DNA of 64,000 nt, from assembly GCA_030035585.1 (NCBI GenBank), contig CM057480.1:6937001-7001000 (forward strand), given 5' to 3'. The DNA is from Dugong dugon (lineage: Eukaryota; Chordata; Mammalia; Sirenia; Dugongidae). The notes under the pieces were generated by a model. It ran no database searches. It was given only the letters and a program-made list of their open reading frames with translations, and was not told the origin of the DNA. The position numbers were made by a program, and so were the translations under genes. Shown here one piece after another: positions 33,777-46,282 of this stretch (positions within the stretch are counted from its first letter, which is position 1; every line of letters starts with the position of its first letter).

Positions 33777-34196
33777 TCTTAATTATCTAGTGCTGCTGTA
33801 ACAGAAATAACCTCAAGTGGATGGCGTTAACAAACACTTTTTCACAGTTTAAGAGGCTAGAAGTCCGAATTCAGGGCATCGATTTTAGGGGAAGACTTTC
33901 TCTGTTGGCTCTGGAGGAAGATCTTTATCTCTTTTTACCTTCTGCTCCTGGGAGATCTTCATGTGGCTTGGCATCTCCCCCTCGCACACCCCCACCCCCT
34001 CCCCCTCCCCCACTTCTCGCTTGCTTGTTTAATCTCTTATACCTCAGAAGAGATTGACTCAAACCCTATACCGATCCTGCCTCATTAGCATAACAAGGAC
34101 AGCCCATTCCCAAATAGGATTATAACCATATAACCATAGGCATAGAGGTTAGGATTTACAACACACAGTATGGGGCATGTAATTCAATCTGTAACA
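33777..34196 (-). mobile_element. MaLR-type LTR, antisense
   Basis: Antisense landmarks: CTTAATTATCTAGTGCTGC at the left, AGGATTTACAACACA and CAATCTGTAACA at the right. It contains a C-rich block at 33977-34011. Confidence 0.8.
33989..34011 (-). other. Potential G-quadruplex on - strand
   Basis: Four runs of five C on + (33989-33993, 33995-33999, 34001-34005, 34007-34011) are separated by single bases; a fifth is at 33977-33981. Confidence 0.6.
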
Positions 34197-35765
34197 ATGA
34201 GTTATTTTCTTAGAGTAGATTTTAATTTTACAACTAATGTGTATCATAGATAATTGGTTTAATAAGAGGTGGGAAATATTCTTTACCCAGATAGCCTTTA
34301 CATTTGCTACTTTTATTTTTAATTTCTGAAATATTTCAAACACTGAAAGTACAGAGAATAATGCCACCTGTTGAAGACACCACTGAGCTTTGATACATCG
34401 TAACATTTTGCCATATTGGCTTCCTATTTGCCTTTGCTTTAAAAATAAAGGAAAAGTTATACTTTTAAAGAACTACAACCTCTAATCTAATTCTCCTTTT
34501 CCCAAAGGTAAACCCTCTCTTGAATTTGATAGTTATCTTTCCTGTCTGTGCTTTTATTGTCCGCTATGTACAGATGCATCCATGAACAGCGTATAACATG
34601 GTAATGTGCTATGTGTATCAGTTCATAGCTTACAGGTTTCAATCAGTTTTTTAGGCTGGTACACGTAACTCTAGTTCATTCATTTTAGGTGCTGTTTGGT
34701 ATTTGTATGAATATGCCACAATTTAATTATTGTTCGCCAGTGGATAGAAAAAATTTATTGCGGTTTTTGGGTTTTGACCATTTCAAACAATGCTTGAGCA
34801 TCTCTTCTTATACACATGTGTGAGGGTTTATGTATTGGATGTGTAATTAGAAGTAAAATTGTTGGGTCAGGAGGGTACGTGCAATTTCAACATGGCTGAA
34901 TATTTCCAAGTGGGCCTCCGAAGTGGTAGAACCAGTTTATATTCCCATTAGTAGTGCATCAGAGTGCTTGTCCTACACTTAATATTAGTTTGATTTAACA
35001 TTTTTGCCTACCTGGGACTAAAATGGTGTCTCATTTTATTTTATATTCCCCATAGTACCAGTGAGCCTGATCATCTGTTCATTTCTTTCTTGACCTTTCA
35101 GGTCTCCACACTTGTGTGATTTGGTTGTTCACATCCATTGGCTTCTTTTCATACTGAGTTTTTTCCTCCTCATTTGAGAGTTCTTGACATATTAGGGTGT
35201 TATCCTTAGCTAGTAATATGTCTTGGAAATATCTTCTCATTGTCTGTGGTTCATATTTTACCTTTGATTCTGTGGGATACCTCAGGGTCAGAGATCTTCT
35301 GTACTTTCAAAAATGTTTAGATATTTGCATTTTATATTTAGAACTTGATTCTACCTTGATTTATTGTTTGAATGAGCGACTGATGCTCTGAATCTCTGAT
35401 AGTCAGCGTTGCCTCTGTCCTTTATATGTGTGGGTCTGTTGTCTTTCTTGGGCTATTTTTCTATACCTGTGCTAATACCACACTCTTGAAAAATCTTAAT
35501 GTCTGGTAAGGCAAGTTCAAAATTGTTCTGCTCTATTCTTGACACTTTACTTTTTATTATAAATTTTTAGGATGGCTTTGTCAAGTTCCTTAAAAATCCC
35601 TGTTCATTCTTTTCTTGGAATGACATTGAATTTATCGATTAATTCGGAGGAAGAAATGACATCTTACTGATTGAACTTCGCATCCACAACCAAGAATCTC
35701 CACTGATTTAGGTCTTTATTTCTCAGTAAAGTTTTATGATTTTCTTCATAAAGGTTTTCCATGTC

Positions 35766-36605
35766 TTTTTTTTTTTCTTCCAACTTTATTGTGCTTTAGG
35801 TGAAAGTTTACAGTGCAAATTAGTTTCTCATTCAAAAATTTGTACACGAATTGTTTTATGATGTTGATTGCAATCCCCGTGTCTTAGCCTAGGTTCTTTA
35901 AAGAAGCAAAACCAGTGAAATGGCTATATAGATTTATATCAAGAAATGAAGTGGTTCACACAACTATAGAGGCTGGAAAGTCCCAAGTCTGTGGGTCAGG
36001 CATCAGGCTGGAGGTTTCTTCTGATTCACTTAGCTGCAGGAGCTGCTGAACCTGAGATCAGCAGGTCAAATGGCAGGCTGCTGGCTCACAGGCTGCAGAA
36101 GTTGACGAATCTGAGGTAGACAGGTAAGCTGGCAGGCTGCTGTCTTGTCCCAAGAACCAGAGATCAGATGATGATGAGCCAAATGCAGGATCCAGAGCAG
36201 AGCAAAAGCCAGTGAGCTTTGCCAGAAAGTCCATATATATTGGATGCAGTCCACACCACCAAGGAAACTCCCTTTCAGCTGATTGGCTGCTCATAGAGAT
36301 CCCATCATGGAGGTGATAGCATCATTACATAACTGCCAAACAACATCATAACTGCCAAACCACTGAGAATCATGGCCCAGCCAAGTTGACGCAGAACCTT
36401 AACCGTCACATCCCACAGTGTGACAGCACTCTCCCCCTTTCCACACCCCGTTCCCCATGTCCATTCATCCAGTTTTCCTGTCCCTTCCTGCCTTCTCATC
36501 TTGCCTGTGGGCAGGAGTTGCCCATTTGGTCTCATATACCTGACTGAGCTAAGAAGCACATTCCTCATGCATGTTACTGTTTGTTTTATAGGCCTGTGTA
36601 ATCTT
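35766..36605 (-). mobile_element. A-tailed L1-3'-end-like retroposon, antisense, split by an LTR
   Basis: 35766-35879 and 36411-36605 are the two halves of one antisense copy; the first base pairs after the LTR continue exactly where the first half stops when compared with 15285-15300. The host is an antisense L1. Confidence 0.82.
35880..36410 (-). mobile_element. ERVL-type solo LTR, family A, inside another retroposon
   Basis: In reverse it runs from TGTGACGGTTAAGG to AACCTAGGCTAAGACA, matching the LTR at 1985-2467. It splits an antisense A-tailed retroposon. Flanks CCCCG and TCCCA look like a decayed 5-base target duplication. Confidence 0.8.
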
Positions 36606-37004
36606 TTCTTGCACGTCTTGTTAGATCTATCCTAGATACCTTACTTTTTTTTGTAGCTACCCATAATGGGATCTTTATAAACATTTGTATGTATTCTGAT
36701 TAGTATATTGTAATAAGAATGCAATTGATTTTTGTTTATTGATCTTGTATTCAGCAATCTTGCTGACATCTTTGGTTACCTCTGAGAGTTGGCCGATGGA
36801 TTCCTCAGTACATCTCACATTCTAGGTTTACCTCTTTGTGCTCTCATGTTGTTACTTAACTTGTTCTTCTAGTCCCCGTATTTCCTCTAAACTGAAAGGT
36901 AGCTCTAAAGGCTTACTTAAATTCAGGTTAAACTTTTTCTTTTTTCAAGGTTCTCTTGTAGGTGGTGCTGTGTACTTCACCAGCAAATACCTACTCTTGG
37001 TGGT

Positions 37005-37057
37005 GGTGGTGGTAGGTGCTGTTGAGTTGATTCTGACTCATAGCGATTCTTGGTAGT
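37005..37057 (-). mobile_element. RTE/AfroSINE tail fragment
   Basis: About 50 bases of tail only (GCTGTTGAGTTGATTCTGAC). Confidence 0.7.
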
Positions 37058-37611
37058 ACCACCTTAAATGTTGATCAGTGGGTTCAGGTGTTGCAGCCTG
37101 ATCCCTCCCACTGTACAGCTTTTACACCAAACTTAGCTAAAAGGTTTCATCCATTCATCTTTGCCTAATGGGTTATTTTATTAGGGACTGCAAGATGATG
37201 ACTTTATAATTCTGTAATTCCTGCCACTTTTATTAGCTCGAATTCTTCAGAAATACTCTTAAATTTTTAGCGTGCATATTCAACTTTATAAACACTAAAG
37301 TTAATTAGTACCCCGCCCTTCTCCAGAATAATACTAATCCCCATCACTTCTTCCCATGTACTGTGTTTTTATTGCCTAGCATTTTAAATTTATCTTGTTT
37401 TAACACCTCCTTCAAATTAGCTATTGTTATTTTATGCATTCATTGCTTTCTAGGATTTAACAACATGTTACAGTTTTTGTTCACCATGGCTGCTTTGTAT
37501 CCTACTTATTTTTGGATTCTGTTTTCTTCTGACTCAAGTGTTGTCCTTTCTGTGTGGGCCTGAAAATGTGTTTATTTTGCTTTTACTCTTAAAAATAGCT
37601 AAGCTGAGTGT

Positions 37612-37702
37612 CTTAATCATCTAATGCTAATGATACAATACTGGGAATCATGACCTGGCCAAGCTGACAGATATTTTTGGGGGACACAGTTCAATCCATG
37701 AC
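37612..37702 (-). mobile_element. MaLR LTR fragment, antisense
   Basis: GTCTTAATCATCTAATGCTA at the left and GACACAGTTCAATCCATGACA at the right are the two ends of the LTR with the middle deleted. It lies in the antisense L1. Confidence 0.6.
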
Positions 37703-37887
37703 ACTGGGTATGGAATTCTAGATTGACAGTTATTTTTCCTCATGACTGTAAAGATAGTATTCCATCGTGTTTGGCCTCTGTCACTGCAAAAAATCTGCTC
37801 TCAGCCTACATTCATAGTAGGTAATCTTTGGTTCTTTCAAGATTTTATCTTTGCATTTGGTGTTGAGTTTCAGTGCAAGATGTATCT

Positions 37888-37982
37888 GTTGAAAAAACCC
37901 GTTGCTGTCTGGTCAATTCCAACTGATAGCGACCCTGTAGGACAGAGTAGAACTGCCCCATAGAGTTTCCAAGGAGTGCCAT
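37888..37982 (-). mobile_element. AfroSINE 3' half, antisense
   Basis: It stops after TTTCCAAGGAGTGCC; the head is absent. Confidence 0.8.
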
Positions 37983-38178
37983 AAGATATATAGGCATGGA
38001 TTTATTTTTTTTAAACTTGCTGGTGACCTGGTCTTCTTTAGGCTGAGGACTGATGTTCTCTACTTCTGGAAAATTCTCATCTGTTTCCACTTTGAAATTC
38101 CCTTTCCCTATTCTCTCTCTGGTTCCAGACCACCTATTAATTATATGTGGGACCTTATCTTTCTATCCTCCAGACCAT

Positions 38179-38687
38179 TGTCATGGATTGAATTGTGTCC
38201 CCCCAAAATATCTGTCACCTTGGCTGGGTCATGATTCCCAGTATTGTATGATTGTGTACCATTTTGTAATCTGATGTGATTTCCTTATGTGTTGTAAACT
38301 CTGTATCACTATGGTGTAATAAGATGGGTTAGCAGCAGGTATACTGATGAGGTCTACAAGATTAGGTAGTGTCTTAAGCCCATCTCTTTTGAGATATAAA
38401 AGAGAGAAATGAGCAGAGATACATGGGATCCTCATACCACCAAGAAAGCAGGGCCGGGAGCAGAGTGTGTCCTTTGGACCTGAGGTTCCTGTACAGAGAA
38501 GCTCCCAGATCAAGAGAAGGTTGATGACATGGACCTTCCTCCAGAGCCAATGGAGAAAGCATTCCCCTGGAGCTGATGCCCTGAATTTGGACTTGTAGCC
38601 TACTGGAGTGTGAGAGAATAAACTTCTCTTGGTTAAAGCCATCCACTTGTGGTATTTCTGTTATAGCAGCACTAGATGACTAAGACA
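38179..38687 (+). mobile_element. MaLR-type solo LTR with 5-base target duplication
   Basis: It is complete: TGTCATGGATTG to CTAAGACA, flanked by ACCAT at 38174-38178 and 38688-38692. It contains an AATAAA at about 38618. It splits an antisense L1. Confidence 0.9.
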
Positions 38688-39044
38688 ACCATTTAACCTC
38701 TCCTCAATACTTTCTATTTCTTTATCTCTTTGATGCTATGTTCTGGATGGTAGCCTCAAACACTTTTTCTTAACCTGTGTCTAATCTATTCATTGACTTT
38801 TAAATGTCTAATCTGCTGTCTAGCTGGTTCATTGAGTTTTTAACTTCATTTCCTACATTATCTTTCAGATTGTTCTATTAATATTTTAAATTCTTTTGGT
38901 GCTAATTCTCCTGTTTGTTGGATTTACTGAATCTTGCTCATGGTGTTTTCGTTTTATCATTTGGCAGTATGAGCTCTAGGCTTCCAGTGGCTTTTTCAGT
39001 CTATATGCTTTTCTCTAGATGTGGTCTCTTCATATAACCATATA

Positions 39045-40295
39045 TGTAACATAAGTATTGAAATGCCCATGCACTTCCAGGGTCAGACGTGTTCACACCT
39101 GACCAGTTGAGATCTGTCATCCCCATAAGGGATAATTCAGATTGTCAAGGTCTGAAGGAGAGAGGGATTCAAGGGCAAAGCTTGTTTTGCTGCTGCCTGG
39201 ACTTCTAAGATTATTTGTTGTTGGGGTCCTCACACAAATCGGCCACGTGTCCAGTGACTTGGGATGGAGGCTGTAGGAATATTCCCAGGTTTGGGATATA
39301 CTGTCTTCAATAGCTAATATCCGAAGTAGCTAATCTGATGTGGGGCCACTGTCTTTGTAGTCGGTGGCTTTTATGAAGTTTGTCCTTAATTGTGAAATAG
39401 CTATGACATAGCTCCAGAGATGGGCTTCCGGAAGGCAGGTTGCTTGGATTTTGTCCACATTCTGGGCTCATCCGTCCTTCATCAGCTGTCCTTGGGTGCA
39501 GTGAAATGCAGCGAAAATGGTTTTCTCTGTGGAGTCATTATCAAAATGCCTGCCTATCCACCAACAGTCCGCATTGTACTATGCATCTCTGGAGAGTTCA
39601 GGGCAATATAAGTGTACCATCTGCTTGCTATTTCAGGTGACAGCAAACTGATTTGTCCCCAGAGCAATCTAAAAAATGAAACATTAGCAATTCCCTAAGC
39701 TGCACACCAAGTACCAGGTGTGGCAGCAATACCTTCACTTGCTTTTATGATGTCAGACGCTCCAGAAGCAAAAGTGGCTACATTCTTGTTTAAGCTTCTC
39801 GAGTCCACAGCAAAGCTCCCAGCACTGGTAACTTCCTTTGGCCAGACAAGACTTAAACTTAAAGGGAGTTTTGCATAGTTCCTCTGTCTGCATGCAGCCT
39901 TGTGTGGGGAGACCCAACACTTTTTCCTCTCCGGGAGAGGCCTTGTTTCAGTTGTTATGCTTGGCAAGCTTTATGGGTAGGGACCATCCTTGGCTATGCA
40001 TTTGGCTGACCCTTGTATGAGCCACCAACAGGGGTCACAGGGGACACATCCAGTGAGCAGGTCTTTGCAAAAGAGCAGCAGTCATAGTCCAACACCCAAA
40101 ACCACAGCCAATATCTAATAAGCTTAGGAATATTTGGGACTTCTTCCCGGGCAGGAACAAAGTGGGGGACCCAACTCCATATCTAATTCTTGTCTCTGCT
40201 TATCCCATTGCTGTAATTTGTCTAGTCTGGCTTGTTCAGCTCAGACTTTAGGCCTTTGCTCCAGAGGAGCAGTGAAATCCACTCCAGGTTTTTGC
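39045..40295. other. Unidentified stretch between L1 and RTE1
   Basis: No clear family. A - strand frame of 90 codons (39967-39695) has no match I know. It may be part of an old ERV or L1. Confidence 0.35.
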
Positions 40296-42160
40296 ATCAG
40301 CTCATCATGCCCATTCCAAAGAAAAGTGATTCAACAGAATGTGGAAATTATTGAACAATATCATTAATATCACACACAAGTAAAATTTTGCTAAAGATCA
40401 TTGAAAAATGGTTGCAGCAGTACATTGACAGGGACCTGCCAGAAGTTCAAGCCGGATTTAGAAGAGGACGTGGAACCAGGATGTCATTGCTGATGTCAGA
40501 TGGATCTTGGCTGAAAGCAGAGAATACCAGAAGGATGTTTACCTGTATTTTATTGACTATGCAAAGGCATTTAACTGTGTGAATCATAACAAATTATGGA
40601 TAACACTGCAAAGAGTGGGAATTCCAGAACACTTAATTTTGCTCATGGGGATCCTGTACACAGACCAAGAGGCAGTGGGGGGAACAGAACAAAGGGATAC
40701 TGCATGGTTTAAAGTCAGGAAAGGTGTGCATTAGGGTTGTATCCTTTCTGTATACTTATTCAATCAGTATACTGAGCAAATAATCTGAGAAGGGAAATAT
40801 ATGAAGAACGGGGCATCAGGATTGGAGGAAGACTCAGTAACAACCTGCGATATGCAGATGACACAACTTTCCTTGCTGAAATTGTAGAGGACTTGAAGCG
40901 CTTACTGATGAAGATCAAAGACCACAGCCTTCAGTATGGATTACACCTCAACATAAAACAAAAATCCTCACAACTGGACCAATAAGCAACATCATGATAA
41001 ACTGAGAAAAGACTGAAGTTTTCAAGAATTTCATTTTACTTGGCTCCATAATCAACACCCATGGAAGCAGCAGTCAAGAAATCAAAAGATGTATTACACT
41101 GGGCACATCTGCTGCAAAAGACCTTTTTTTTAAAAAAATTTTTTAATTGTACTTTAGGTGAAGGTTTACAGAACAAATAGTTTCTCATTAAACAGTCAGT
41201 GCACATATTGTTTTATGACATTGGTTAACAACCCCACGACATGTCAACACTCTCCCTTCTTGACCTTGGAGGACCTTTTTTTTTTGGTGAAAATATACAT
41301 AGCCAAAGGTACACCGTTTCATAAATTTCTACATGTACAGTTCAGTGACATCTATTACATTCTTCCAGTTGTGCTGCTATTCTCACTATCCTTTTCCAGA
41401 TTATTCCATCACCATTATCTTCAACTCACTGGCCCCTAGGCTTCCCATCAAACCTTTCGAGTTGCTGTCATCAATTTGATCTCACATAGATAATTTTTTT
41501 TTTCTGTACCTTAGATCAAGGTTTACAGAACAAATAGTTTCTCATTAAACAGTTAGTACACATATTGCCTTATGACAATGGTTAACAACCCCATGACATG
41601 TCAACACTGTCCCTTCTCAACCTTGGGTTCTCTATCACCAAGACCTTTTTAAAGTGTTAAAAAGTAAAGATGTCACTTTGAGGACTAAGGTGCACCTGAC
41701 CCAAGCCATGGTATTTTCTATCACCTCATATGCATGCGAAAGCTGGACAATGAATAAGGAAGACTGAAGAAGAACTCACGCCTTTGAATTATGGTGTTCC
41801 AAAGAATAGTGAATATAGATACCATGAACTGCCAGAAGAACGAAAGAATGAACACATCTGTCTTGGAAGAAGTACAGCCAGAATGCTTCTTAGAAGTAAG
41901 GATAGCAAGACTTCATCTCATGTACTTTGGACATGTTATCAGGAAGGACCAGTCCCTGGGGAAGGACATCATGCTTGGTAAAGTAGAGGGTCAGCCAAAA
42001 AGAGGAAGACCTTCAACAAGATGGATTGACGCAGTGGCTGCAACAATAGGCTCAATCATAGCAGTGATTGCGAGGATGCTGCAGGACTTGACAGTGTTTC
42101 ATTCTGTTGTATGTGGGGTCACTAGGAGTCAGAACCAACTAGATGGCACCTAACAGCAAC
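40296..42160 (+). mobile_element. Second RTE1 LINE copy, interrupted at 41120-41638
   Basis: The copy is homologous to the one at 17640-19495, with PEVQAGFRRGRGTR near 40440, IDYAKAFNCVNHNK near 40550 and YADD at 40851-40862. An inserted antisense composite retroposon splits it at 41120-41638; the RTE sequence resumes with the same reading order. The 3' end is near 42160. Premature stops show that it is dead. Confidence 0.92.
41120..41638 (-). mobile_element. Composite three-module A-tailed retroposon, antisense
   Basis: It has the same three modules as 32686-33124, in reverse, with T-runs at 41125, 41277 and 41491. AAGACCTTTTT flanks both sides. It splits the second RTE1 copy. Its middle module is longer (about 220 bases). 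Confidence 0.88.
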
Positions 42161-42465
42161 AACATCTTTCCCCTGTTCTCCATTCTAGATTCTCCTTACC
42201 ATCAGCTAGCACCTCTGTTTGGTCTAGGTGGCTTACCTGGTGGGGTGACCCTGCCCCTCATCCCTGAAGGGCTTGACATCCTGTTCACCCTGATCTTGCA
42301 GGGTGTGGCTGTCATACTTGTCTATTTGTCATCAAAATTGGGCAAGGGATGAAGCTGCCCCAAGTGGATCACCTGAGTGCCCAAAATACCCCTCCGTCTC
42401 TCCATCATGTAACAGCAGTCCTACCTCTTCCAGATGACCAGGGTGGTGATTCCTCTTCCTGCCTG

Positions 42466-42571
42466 CCAGAGTAGAACAACCCCATAGCCTTTCCAAGGAG
42501 ATGCTGGTGGATTCGAACTGCCAACCTTTTGGTTCACAGCAGAGCTCTTAACCACTGTGCCACTCTGACTC
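42466..42571 (-). mobile_element. AfroSINE part, antisense
   Basis: From CAGAGTAGAACAACCCC to AACCACTGTGCCACTC; the extreme tail is missing. Confidence 0.8.
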
Positions 42572-42774
42572 GACAGCAATGGTTGGTTGGTTGGTAGAAT
42601 GCCAAGAGACAGCTTTCTCTCCTTTTGTTCTTTCTCTGTCCCCTTCCATCTAAGCCAATGGGTTTTCTGCTGTGGTGGTTGGTTAGATCCACAAGTCACA
42701 GGCTTAATCTCTTTAACAAAAGATGGTGTAGCCACATCCTTGGTGAAAATGCTAGGTAGGACAGATAATCTTTA

Positions 42775-43750
42775 AGTTCTGTTTTCATTTTGCACAGTTC
42801 ATTTTTAAGTCCATCTCTTTACTCTCGCATTTTACTATAAACAGCAAGGAGAAACCATGCAGCCCCTTCAAGATCTTGCTTAGAAATCTCTTCAACCAGA
42901 TATCCAAGTTCATCACTTACAAGTTCTACCTTCCACCAAACGTCTGAACTCAATTTGGACAAGTTCTTGGCCACTGCATAAAAAGTATCGCCCTTCCTCC
43001 ATTGTCCAATCACATGTGCATCATTTTCTTTTAAAGCCTCACCAGAAGCACGTTTAACGTCTCCATCTGCTAGCAGCATCCTGTTGCTGGCGCCATATGT
43101 ATTCTCTAAGATGACAGAGACTTTCTCTAGAGCTCTCCTCACTTCCTTCTGAGCCCTCATCAGAACTGCCTTTGACGTCCACAATTCTACCGACATTCTC
43201 TTCAAGGCAGTGTAGGCTTTTACTGTTAGGCACTTTAAAACTCTTCCAGCCTCCACCCATTACCCATTTCCAAAACTACTTACACTTTTTAGATATTTGT
43301 TAGAGCAACACCCCTACTTCTTGGTACCAAATTCTATCTTAGTCATCTAGGGCTGTTAAAACAGAAATACAACAAATGGGCAGCTTTAACAAACAGAAAT
43401 TTATTTTCTCACTGTTTAGGAGGCTAGAAGTCTGAATTCAGGGTGCCAGCTCTAGGGGGAGGCTTTCTCTCTCTGTCAGCTCTGGAGGAAGTCCTTGTCT
43501 CTTTGAACTTCTGCTCCCAGCCAATCATCATGTGGCTTACCATCTCTCTTCCTCATCTCTACTTCTTTCTGCTTTCTTGTGTAATCTCTTTTATATCCCA
43601 AAGGAGATTCACTCAAGACACTTCCCACACTAATCCCGCCTTATTAACGTAACAAAGACAACCCATTCCCATATGGCGTTATAACCACAGGACTAGAGGT
43701 TAGGATTTACAACACATATTTTTGGCAGACGCAGTTCAATCCATAACAGG
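42775..43750 (-). mobile_element. MaLR element: 5' LTR plus start of internal region
   Basis: On the - strand an LTR (43750 to about 43325) is followed by an internal region of the MLT1/MST/THE1 type, with TGGGTAATGGGTGGAGGC at about 43240-43260. A reading frame of 145 codons (43256 to 42819) remains open; it contains NLSKLSSDVWWKVE and DELGYLVEEISKQ, which fit the gag-like remnant of MaLR internal sequences. The other LTR is not seen here. No sign of a functional element. Confidence 0.8.
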
Positions 43751-43754
43751 GTGC

Positions 43755-44530
43755 AATCTAGTCAACTTCCATTAGAAGGCTTTGGGTTCCCCATGAGGGA
43801 TGGGGTCATGTCGGGGGCTTGGCGTTGGCTTCTGTTCCTGGCAGGGCGACACTCAGCAGTGGCGGTAGCTACATCAGCTTCTTTGGTGCCATGAATCACT
43901 TAATAAGGCCCTTCTAGCCATAGTCTGTGACTCACACACAGTGACTGAGTGGGACTTTGCAAATAAGGTATATGGAACGTTAATGAAGGGACTCGTCAGT
44001 TTTGCCATTCACTAGGCTTAAAGGGAGATGCTGAGAAAGAGAGAGACTAGGAGCTGTGACACAGAAGACAGAGAGGGAGAGCTGTAACACCAGAGACAGC
44101 GAGAAGCAATGGCAGAGAAACAGCAACAGCAGAACCAGGAGACTGCAGGAGACCAGCAGGAGATGGCACAGTAGGCTGCCCAGCCCACAGAGCGAGAAAG
44201 CTGAGTGCCTTTGGGCTGAGGCTTACTGCCTCTGGGCACTTAGCAGCAGAGCTAAAAGAGCTTTGTGACACTTGCCGGAGCAGGCAGGGTTTGGGCCAAG
44301 AGGCCGAGGGGTTGAAGTGCCAAGGGCCAGGGAGAGACCTGTCTTCAGGTACAACTGAGAAAAGCCTGTTCTGATGGAAGAACTGTATCCTGAGCGTTCC
44401 TGAACCTGAATTGTAACCTGTTACCCACCTAATAAACTCCATAATCGTGAGTATTGTCTGTGAGTTCTGTGTGGCCACTGCAATGAATTATTGAACTCAG
44501 CAGAGAAGTAGAGAGTGCCGTGGGAGGGAC
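43755..44530 (+). mobile_element. Possible ERV LTR
   Basis: The stretch has a late CCTAATAAACTCCATAATCG poly(A)-type signal (44428-44447) and LTR-like composition, and it abuts the MaLR element. I do not recognise the family, and the ends are not defined. Confidence 0.35.
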
Positions 44531-45650
44531 AGATGGTGTCAGAATTGGTAAAAAGGGCTGGTGAGAGGAGGTGTGTTTGGCATCCACCTCATAGGAATCA
44601 GCCTTGGGCTGTTGATCTTGACCCTCCTTCCTGCTTGTTAAGTTGGAGGAGGTCAGACGCTTCTGCCACACCATTTTTGCAGCCTTGATGAGTGGGAGCC
44701 CTTGCTGTTGGGTCCATGCACAGCCTCCATCCCTGCCATGGGTATTCCATTTATGTCCCCATTGTGCCAGCTCTGGGAGGCCAATGGCCGAGTCATTCTG
44801 ACCTGGCTGTGTCTCTTCCTTGGTAAATGCTTCCTAATGGATGTTCACAAGCAATTCAAAGGTCTCCACACTTCCTGCCGACTCCTGTGACTTCATCTAC
44901 TTGCCTCTACCCCAGAGGTCTTGTTCCTCAATCTTCCGGTCTTTCTATTTCCAGGCCCCTAACCAACCAGCCAAACCATTCACCACTCCCCATGATTCCG
45001 TTTTTCCCCCCTCCCCCTTGGGTTACTTCCACCAAAGTGAATGACCAGATGCATGGCCCAGAGCCCTGCCCTTTGGGAATATTTTCCTTCCCTACTGTCT
45101 TCCCAGGCCACCCCTGAGTGTGGCCGTTAATGCAGCCACCCTGCATTTTTGGCTTGTATCCAGTTGAACTATGATGTCAAGAGTGAAGCCGGGAAGGAGA
45201 GTGAGCCAGTATGACAATGAGTGACCGAGCTGACCAGCTCAAAGTGTGATTGGTTGCTCAATGCCATGGAACCATCCTCTGAGAGGCTGTAAAATATGTG
45301 CCTCGGGACAGTCCATCCAGGAGAGAAAGGAAGAAGCCTTTCCCCCGCTGATTCCCACGTCCCATTGGTCAATACTAGCCCACAGGGCATGCGCTCTGTG
45401 CTTGCAGGTTGCGCATGTGTGGGTGCTAAGGGATCCGCAGCAGCATTCACCGGGAAGCTCCAGGGTGGCAGGAGAGAGGTGTGAACCAAGGCTGGAAGCC
45501 AAACTGTTCGCTTACACAGGAATGAAGCTGGTCCCGGCCTGGCAGAGCAGACACTGCTGTGGTGGCTGGGTCAAGAGACAGGTGAGGCAAGAGGACCTAA
45601 GGTGCTGCATGAAGAGGCGTCGATTACAGCAACGTAGTGCCAGTGAATGA
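44530..45650. other. Unidentified intergenic stretch
   Basis: Moderately GC-rich. Many short overlapping frames but no recognisable protein; possibly ERV-related sequence following 43755-44530. Confidence 0.35.
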
Positions 45651-45651
45651 A

Positions 45652-46282
45652 GTCTCAGTTCCCTAATGCCGCTGTCACAGGAATACCGCAAGTGAGTAGC
45701 TCTAACGAACAGAATTTCTTCACAGTTCCGGAGGCTGGAAGTCCAAATCAGGCTCTGGGCCCTGTGCATTCCTTCCTCGTCGGTAGCCCCACGCACTCCT
45801 TGCTTCCTTGGCGACTCTCACCTGCCGTCTGTCCTCCCCAGTATGTGCGTTCTTGTCCGTGTGTCTATGCTGTCCTTTATATAACTTAGAAATGATTAGG
45901 TTTAGGATCCACCCTACCAAAAAACAAAAACAAAACCCAAACCCCTTGCCATCAAGTCGATTTCGACTCATAGTGACCCTATAGGACAGAGAGGAACTGC
46001 CTCCATAGGGTTTCCAAGGAGCAGCTGGTGGATTCCAACTGCTGATCTTTTGGTTAGCAGCCGAGCTCTTAACCACTGCACCACCAGGGCTCTACCCTAC
46101 AGGGGTATAACCACAGCTGATTAATTGCATTATGCTAGATTGCATTATGGAAAGTTATTACACTGCATTAGATTAGATGCAGGTGATGACATTACATTAC
46201 GTGAGATTCCATCCACAGGCATAGGGGTTAGTATTCCACTATATTTTTGGGGGGATGTCATCACAATTCAATCCATAACAAG
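45652..46282 (-). mobile_element. MaLR-type LTR, antisense, split by a SINE
   Basis: Landmarks TCTAACGAACAGAATTTC at the left, TCACAATTCAATCCATAACA at the right. An antisense AfroSINE (45934-46094) sits in the middle. Confidence 0.75.
45934..46094 (-). mobile_element. AfroSINE, antisense, inside MaLR LTR
   Basis: Full-length copy. ACCCTAC is found on both sides. Confidence 0.9.

Larger units (their letters stand above)
34200..39040 (-). mobile_element. Long antisense L1, several times interrupted
   Basis: Typical antisense L1 text runs through 34240-35765, 36606-37610 and 37703-39040 (for example GCACATTCTAG-like and GGTATGGAATTCTAG at about 37710). It is interrupted by the A-tailed retroposon with its LTR, MaLR fragments, a SINE piece (37888-37982) and a solo LTR (38179-38687). 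More than one L1 may be involved. Confidence 0.65.

Noticed and set aside
39695..39967. 90-codon - strand frame (39967-39695)
   Set aside because: No recognisable family; the neighbouring text in the same frame has stops. Noted only as unidentified.
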